64,000 bases of DNA from Artemisia argyi. Lineage: Eukaryota; Streptophyta; Magnoliopsida; Asterales; Asteraceae. Below the pieces are notes generated by a model. The model was not told the DNA's origin and made no database searches. It saw nothing but the letters and a program-made list of their open reading frames with translations. The position numbers were made by a program, and so were the translations under genes. The stretch is from assembly GCA_030686995.1 (NCBI GenBank), contig CM060709.1:271859913-271923912 (forward strand), in the 5' to 3' direction. Below are positions 54,593 through 64,000 of the stretch, in pieces; positions within the stretch are counted from its first letter, which is position 1, and each line of letters begins with the position of its first letter.

Positions 54593-54640
<48 letters not shown>
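53216..54640. repeat. Large inverted minisatellite (TTTTTACGTTTTCGTC)n
   Basis: Left arm (about 53216-53945): ~40 imperfect tandem copies of a 15-18-bp unit, TTTTTACGTTTTCGTC. At ~53946 it flips to the reverse complement (GACGAAAACGTAAAAA), which runs ~37 copies to 54594 and then a 46-base A run (54595-54640). Transcribed from either strand it would fold into a ~700-bp imperfect hairpin. Long ORFs here are by-products of the repeat. Confidence 0.85.
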
Positions 54641-54641
<1 letters not shown>

Positions 54642-54689
54642 GGATGAAACATACTATTCGTAAAGCATGATTACTGGTGGATGTAACGA

Positions 54690-54812
54690 GTCGACCCGAC
54701 CCAATCCGACACAACCCATTTGACCCATGACTCATTCAACCTATTCGTAAAGCATGACTCATTTGACCCATGACCCAAACCGGCCCAACCCGACCCATTT
54801 GCCACCTCTACT
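54690..54812. repeat. 'gacccatttgac' repeats, right flank of the inverted minisatellite
   Basis: Repeated 'cgacccaa.ccgaca', 'cccatttgacccatgactcatt', ending 'gacccatttgccacctctac'. The reverse complement of the end (tagaggtggcaaatgggtcggg) looks like a hAT-type terminus common in plants; a similar 'cagaggtggcag' occurs at 57272. Confidence 0.5.
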
Positions 54813-55484
54813 TACATTACTCTTTCTTAATTAAGTTATATGTTTAAACTTTTAAATTTTATAAGTTAATGCTTTACAACTATTATTTTAAACTAATAAC
54901 ACATTTATTAACTCCTTGTGAATTTGTCGAAAACAAGTGACCGAATTAAGGTTGATGTCATTGAGACAACTTATAGCAAAGAGGAGGCAAATGTGAATTA
55001 TCATATGTTAAAAAATTTCAGTTAAATTTTGATTAGTTTAAGTTATATGCATACATATTACATGAGATATTTAATAGACGTATAATAACTATAACTATTT
55101 GTCACTATAAAACCTCGTCATTATGCGTGAATACTCGTGTATACCTGATAAAGGTTGAACAACATCCGGTGAAAATGTCAAGTAACAAAACACTATTAAC
55201 AAATATCACAAGAAGAACGTTAAACTAAAAGACTAATTTTGAGATGGAATATTTTACTTCAAAATCAACCAAATCATCTTTCTTTTCTAGTCAATTTTAT
55301 TTTCTTTCGCTCCTTAAGTGATACTCGTGAACACAACTTTTTTTGTCGTACTACATTTTCTTTCCTTTAAGTGAACTCGAGAACATAACATAAAAAATAA
55401 GGTAAAAGCTAAAAATATGTAACGCAACTGTTGAAAATGAGCGAAATACGTAACAAACTTTAGCAATGACCACAAGGGTAAGGA
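54813..55484. other. AT-rich intergenic
   Basis: No gene or clear repeat seen. Confidence 0.5.
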
Positions 55485-55486
55485 TC

Positions 55487-55869
55487 CAGTGAGAAGAAAA
55501 CTTAAAATGAGAAGAATGAGAAATAACTATAACCGCATATTTGAGATGCAGCGACTTGAATTAGATGCATCTCTATTCATTTAGATGCATCACAATTAGT
55601 TTCGAAAGTGATTTTGAAGTGAAAACGATGAAAAGTAGTACTAGCAACAAATTTGACCCGCAGAAGACGAAAAATACATGGTATTCGTCTAACTTGATAA
55701 AAAGCATCTAATATATGTTTATGCATCTAATTTTTAGTTAAAAAATATGTTATGCTCCATCTAAAAGATTAGAGATGCTTCTAATTCAAATCGATGCATC
55801 TCTAACGTGTAGTTATAGTTATTTCTCTTCATTCTTATTTTAAAGATTCTTCTCATTTGATCCTTAGTC
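55487..55869. mobile_element. MITE with ~110-bp inverted repeats
   Basis: Left end 'taaggatccagtgagaagaa' and right end 'ttcttctcatttgatcctta' are inverted. Homology extends inward through 'gagaaataactataac' and 'gagatgca'. No coding capacity. TSD not resolved. It lies ~250 bp upstream of the RABA2-type gene and may affect its promoter. Confidence 0.65.
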
Positions 55870-56110
55870 ATAGTCATGACGACAATCACTAAAATACTTT
55901 CCAATTTTGAACAATAGCTTTGACACCGAAAAGAAAGAAGAAGTTTGGCAAAAGTGAAGGGACCAAAATCGTAAAGAAGAATAGAATTCGATTCTCTTTA
56001 TTTTACAGTAGTTACTAGCGTTTAAATTTGTCATATTGTTGATTCATATAAACTGTGAGTGCGAGAGTGAGTGTGTGATTGAGAGAAATAAGCGGAGTGA
56101 GATCGATTAA

Positions 56111-59072
<2,962 letters not shown>

Positions 59073-59476
59073 GCATTTCGTCACCAACTTATTTCAAATT
59101 TCTTCTGTTTATTTGTGTACTTTTGGCTTTTGCGTGGTTAAATACCAAGGTACATTACAGATGCTAGTATATTTTGATTTCCTGTGATATGTCATTTCAT
59201 TCATCTTCACTCTCTCGGCTAAAATTTTGCCAAAATCAAACTTATGCACTCTATTATTATTGCATCCTATGTATTTAACAATTAGCTTAACACTTTGAAT
59301 TTGTGAAGAACTATAGCAGTTGCCATAATAATGTGATAAGCCAAAGAGAAGTGTCACATTTTACTGGAAGTTAAAACTAGACAATACAAAGTTCAAGTCT
59401 ACAACATTTTACAAGGAGAAATACGTTTAACTACTCGTACTTTGGACCTTAGCAGAATCGAAATTGCAAAACAATA
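59073..59476. other. Shared 3' region between the convergent Rab genes
   Basis: Contains the 3'UTRs of both genes (AT-rich). Overlap of the two transcripts is possible but not shown. Confidence 0.55.
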
Positions 59477-62400
59477 TTAACCACAACAATTGCTCTTCTG
59501 CTCAATTGGCTGCCCTTTGATTTGAACCGTGCTTCCTGACTTGCTGCCCGCTGTCTGGTTTCCCATTCTGCAATTTCGAACATTAAAACAATTATCAAAA
59601 CCTCAAATTATGGTAGTACCTAGAACCTAAAATAATTCTGATTACAGTACAACATACTTTTTCTTAATCTCAGCAGCCATTGTCAAGAAAGCTTGTTCCA
59701 CATTAACGGAGTCTTTTGCACTGGTCTCAAGGAAAGGAATCCCGAGCTCATCTGCAAATGCCTGAAGGTAATATGCCAATGAAGTTATATTTCAATTTGT
59801 CAAGCTCATTCTACACGGATAAATATACGCATTGAAACTACGTGCAGGCTAGCCAAGTTAAAAAATGATAAATTAATAAAATCATACTGTACCTTAGCTG
59901 TTTGTGTGTCGACAACCTTGTTCTCAACCAGATCACATTTGTTTCCAACAAGAAGCTTGCAGACTGATTCATTTGCATATCTATCAATTTCACTCAGCCA
60001 TTGCTTCACATTGTTGAAGCTCTCCATCTCAGTTACATCATACACAATCTGTTGCGATTTCAACATGAATATTTTTCTACTTCAATTGGGATACCATTTT
60101 AATTTAATAATCAATAAGCAGAATATAACTTATGCGAAACCATGATCAAATAACATAAAAAATACTATGAAAAAAGCTAATAGCCAAGATTAAACACGTT
60201 AAAATACATATTGCATAGTCATAATAGCGATAGGGGGCAAAAAGATGGAAATGGTAACCAACATAGTTATTTGGAGTTGTAAAGTGCAATTTAATACTAC
60301 GTACAAGATTTATCATATGCCCAACAAATGATCATCTTAATACTAAAATTATTACCTGGTAAAAGTGATGTATAATTTTTATAGATTTAATGCAATAAGA
60401 AGACAGCCAACTGCTTTAAATGACAAAATGGCTAGCAAGCCTGGCATAGCATATCAGCAGGGCCACAAACCATCATACATGGTCCCATGATCTCCTTTAA
60501 ATGTAATTCATTGTTTTATTGATACAGTTACTTAATTATAATTGAAAAGATTATTGCAACTCAGTTTTTCAAAATGCTTAATAAGTGTTAAGTTGCTTTA
60601 AAAGTCCGGGACATAGAATTACAAGTGGTTTATCACATGGCTTCTGCCCACAAGCTTTAAATATGAATGCGCTTGGCAGAAAAATAAATGCAACTAATTA
60701 GAGCTTACTATAGAAGTCTTCAAGCCCCTACCTGATAATGACGTGTAAAATTGTAACCATCAATTAAGATTACTATAATCCCACATGGAATGCAATATTT
60801 TCCTATTAGAGACTTTTACCAAGTCAAAATACCTATATCTTATCTTTCCAAATCATTATTAAAGTAGCAGTTTTGATTCTATTTAGTCCAAAAGGTTTAA
60901 TTATTTTTGAAATAAGAGTCAAATTACATGGGAATTTTGATCATCCGGGTCACGATGTATGACTTCCACTAAACTTACGAGATTGCAGAAAAAAGAGGAC
61001 TTAAAAAAATGTAATCATATATAGTTTGACAAAGGATTTCAGTAATCTAAACAATCTATTAGAAAATGTATATGGAGTTTCATTAATTTGCACATTCTAT
61101 ACACTCTCAAAGGGGCTAACGCAAATGAGTAGCATACATATGTAAGTATGTTGCAAAATGTATACTAAAAATGGACAGAGTAAGTCTTACGATTATCCCG
61201 TGTGCTCCTCTGTAGTAACTGCTCGTTATGGTACGAAATCGCTCCTGACCGGCGGTATCCCACTGTAACAAGAGAAAGAGTCCTAATTAAACAAGAAGCT
61301 ACAAGTCAAGATAAAAGCAAAACATCCAGTTTCCATACATTTGATGGTCTATACGAGAGATCATATCAAAAAGTATATTTCATTTGTTATAACAATGATA
61401 AAACTGAAGAATAGTGACTTTGCTCTAATGATTTTCAGCACAAACTATATTCAAAATTCCAAGAGTGTATGCAAGAAACAATATATTTTTCGGTACTTAC
61501 AATCTGCAGCTTGATCGTCTTCCCATCCTGCTCCACGGTCCTAATTTTCTGTAACACCAATTCACAATCATAGCAAGCTCATAACCCAATTCTATATAAT
61601 AAATGCAAACATGAACACATGTACAGAAGAATAAAAAAGAAGACTCACAAAATCAACTCCAATGGTGCTTATGTAACTATCCACATAAGAATCATCCTGA
61701 AATAGAAGAACCACCAGAGGATTCCCATTAACAAATAAAAAATATTTAGCCTAATTACACAGACATACATTACCAAATCCCTTCTTATCATATGAGAGTA
61801 ACCTACAAAACAATACTCGCCTACCTATGGAAGACCACAAAGATGTTGTTCTACTACTTGGGTATTTAATAAAATACCTTAGCTGTCATATAAGTAACCT
61901 TAACCTTCAAATTGAACTTTTTTTGCCCAAATTTTACATGTTCCCCAAAATGGAATATTAAGTGCAAAAAATCAATAACACAAAGCTAAGGGTGAGTTTA
62001 GTTGTGGAAAAATAATTTTAATTTTCAATCTCAATTAAAAAAAATAAATAAAATAAAATAAAAAAAATGAAGGAGTATCCATTTTTTAGAAAGTGCTAAA
62101 AATTTAGAAAACGTGTACAATGTTTAAGAAAAAGCGAAAGGTACAATAAAATGTAGAAAAATCTCAATCCCATAAATTAAAAAAGCCATTTTTCTATTTT
62201 TCAAAACCTTTTTTTTGGAAAATATTCAACATAAACACGTTTAGGGTGCATTTAGTTGGGGGAAAACATCCTTATTTTCTACAAAATGTTTTATGGAAAC
62301 AAGGAAAACAGAAATCGCGTTCAAATCAACATTTTCCAACAAAATGTTTTGCAAAACACAAAATCCCATATTTCCTTACTTAACAAGGAAAACTACAAAA

Positions 62401-62872
62401 CAAATTTTAGTTGTTTTCATTGTTTTTCTTTGTAACCCACAACCCTCCTTCCCATACTTCAAAATAGAAAACACAAACATAACTAAACGCATTTTCTATA
62501 TTTTCAAGTGTTTTACGGAGATAAATTTTCCTTCCAAATTTTTACAAAACCAGAGATAGAAAACAATATAATATTTTTCTACGACTAAAGACAACCTAAA
62601 TTTCACAAATTTATATTCAAATGAGTCATTCCTGCTAGGAACTCAATCACTAGATAACATTCAAGTAACAAAGACACAAACTTGAAGTCCAGAAAACTTA
62701 CAGCGAATCTGAGAAGGAGACAAGATTTACCAACAGAAGAGTCACCGATAAGCAACAGTTTGAACAAATAATCACTGCAACAAAAAGGAAATAAAAAGTT
62801 AGAGCTGAATGAAAGATAAGACAAATTAAGTGAGGGAAGTAACAAGGTTGAAACGTACTATTCGTTGCTCAT
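59477..62872 (-). CDS. RABD2: Rab GTPase, RABD2 (Rab1) type, 8 exons
   Basis: Exons (minus, 5' to 3'): 62872-62859, 62774-62702, 61696-61649, 61548-61501, 61262-61191, 60048-59893, 59761-59658, 59567-59477, all GT..AG and joining in frame to 201 residues. [21 protein letters not shown]-loop GDSSVGKS (15-22), STIGVDF, WDTAGQE (62-68), NKCD (121-124), SAK (151-153), terminal NCCG for double prenylation. Exon structure and sequence match plant RABD2 (Arabidopsis ARA5 group). It controls ER-to-Golgi transport. A frame-checked model with all motifs intact. Convergent with the RABA2-type gene. Confidence 0.95.
61990..62580. other. Possible MITE relics in RABD2 intron 2
   Basis: Two starts of the kind 'gggtg(a/c).tttagttg.gg(a)aaa' at 61990 and 62245, with A/T-rich bodies (aaaatgtttt, ttttccaac). 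Inverted ends not convincing. Confidence 0.3.
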
Positions 62873-63370
62873 TGTTGCTGTTGCTCCGGCACCGGTACAA
62901 ATGATTGGAATGTGGGGTTGGTTTCTTTGTTTCTTTCTTTATTTCAAAGGGAATAATAATGAGTGAGATGATGGTCTCCCACGACTAAAACCCACTTTTC
63001 TTGTACTTGTCTTGATACGGAGGAAACTTCTGTAAATACGGGAAAATTTATCTTAAGGTCAAAGTTGAAAGCTAAAGAGCAAAAAAGTTAATACGGGACA
63101 ATAATTTTGGGATGGATGTAGTAAATATTAGCACTGCGCACACTGTAATTTAATTTTTTCGATTAATAATTTATTTTATTTGTACGTTTTTTGGCAATAG
63201 CTTTACTGATTAGTTTTTTATGGCAAAAGTTTGATGAAATTTTGCTTTGTTTGTATTATTTTATTTATTATTTATTTTATATTTTTGTTTAGTAATTTGC
63301 TTGGTTTGTAAAATATGTGAACATATTTTAGTATATTATATTCTTTTTGACAATAAATTTACGGATATCA
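62873..63370 (-). other. Upstream/promoter region of the RABD2-type gene
   Basis: CT-rich leader on the minus strand near 62920-62945 (tttctttcaaa..). No clear TATA identified. AT-rich further right. Confidence 0.45.
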
Positions 63371-63377
63371 AAAATTT

Positions 63378-63475
63378 CGTTTAGCTCGTGTTCGTTCGGG
63401 CTCGAGCCCGTTTGACCCGTGCCCGTTCGGACTTGAGCCCATTTGACCCATTGCCCGTTCGGGCTTAAAATTTTG
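63378..63475. repeat. Three ~32-bp tandem repeats
   Basis: 'ccgttcgggctcgagcccgtttgacccgtg' type unit repeated about three times with decay. Contains the palindrome GGGCTCGAGCCC. GC-rich island in an AT-rich region; similar in wording to the 'gacccatttg' repeats at 54.7 kb. Confidence 0.6.
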
Positions 63476-64000
63476 TATAATATGTTTTATTATTTGTATT
63501 AGTGACATTTAATGCAGGAATTGTGTTTAAGTTGGTTGTACAATATGCTTGATAATTTGTATTTCTTATGTAAGAGGTGTTTTAATACGTGTATTAATTG
63601 TATTTATTGACTATTTAATTAATTGTATTTAATATACATAATGATCAATTTTAAGTCATTAATTTTTAATTTTAAGGCATTAATTTTAAACTTTAATGAC
63701 AAAAACAAAGTGGTGTGTACTTTAAGCTTCTAAACTTGGAAATGTTTAATTATATTTCATTTATAGTATTAATTGTCTAATTGTGTTTGAATCACTTGTA
63801 CTTTACGCTTCTAAACTTGTAAGGCTTAATTTTAAGTATTCTAATTATAGTAGTCCTTTATGCATTATAATAATATAAATATAGCGGGGTGGTATTCGCA
63901 CGTTGCAGTCGTGGATAAGATACTCTGTGACTAAACTTTTAACGACTAATGTTTTTTGATTTATATGGTTTTTATAATAATAACTTTACATATGGCAAAA
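63476..64000. other. AT-rich intergenic at window end
   Basis: Repeated 'taattttaa' and 'aattgtatttaat' low-complexity text. Nothing coding. Confidence 0.5.

Overview
The window reads as nuclear DNA of a flowering plant: AT-rich, with spliced genes (GT..AG introns), plant-type Rab GTPases, a plant C-type-lectin receptor kinase, and layer upon layer of plant transposable elements. Several transposon ORFs (the LINE at 34-37 kb, the gag/protease ORFs at 9-11.5 kb, the Ser/Pro-rich ORFs at 23 and 27.5 kb) resemble what I remember from daisy-family (Asteraceae) genomes. That placement is from memory, not a search.

Layout. 0-5 kb: the 3' end of an acidic-protein gene with a tandemly duplicated exon and intron; exons of an RPA1-like OB-fold (DUF223-type) gene; and a second copy of the promoter in front of a short degenerate gene. 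5-30 kb: a nest of LTR retrotransposons. A solo LTR (5019-6427, TSD GTGCG) sits inside an older fragment of its own family. A ~2.95-kb minus-strand LTR (6659-23095) is interrupted by two complete but coding-poor elements: A (7623-15423, TSD CTATT) and B (17324-22997, TSD ATATC). Right of this come Ser/Pro-rich retroelement ORFs, a minus-strand B-like LTR interrupted by an A-like LTR, and a Copia-like LTR (28690-30101) that cuts a Harbinger-associated MYB/SANT pseudogene. 31-33.5 kb: MITEs, including a clear Stowaway. 33.8-37.5 kb: a broken non-LTR retrotransposon with a C-terminal restriction-like endonuclease, between two ATA microsatellites.

37.9-41.9 kb: a complete five-exon C-type lectin receptor-like kinase whose catalytic motifs are altered (HHD, GVG), so probably a pseudokinase. 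43.3-51.8 kb: a Mutator-like element with 256-bp terminal inverted repeats and a 9-bp TSD. It has captured fragments of two host genes, SAS10/UTP3 and a CRM-domain gene (a Pack-MULE), and was later hit by an apparently intact Copia element (45070-50858, TSD TGCTC). 53.2-54.6 kb: a ~1.4-kb inverted minisatellite that would fold into a long hairpin. 56.1-62.9 kb: two convergent intact Rab GTPase genes, RABA2-type (+) and RABD2-type (-), both trafficking regulators.

The pattern I find most unusual is that two unrelated-looking LTR families each carry clusters of a short CpG-bearing palindrome with a single G/C centre (TGACG-S-CGTCA in A; ATGCG-S-CGCAT or GATACG-S-CGTATC in B), placed just upstream of the LTR TATA box and repeated in the internal region. 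The intact host genes are the lectin kinase and the two Rab genes; nearly everything else is transposon-derived or decaying.
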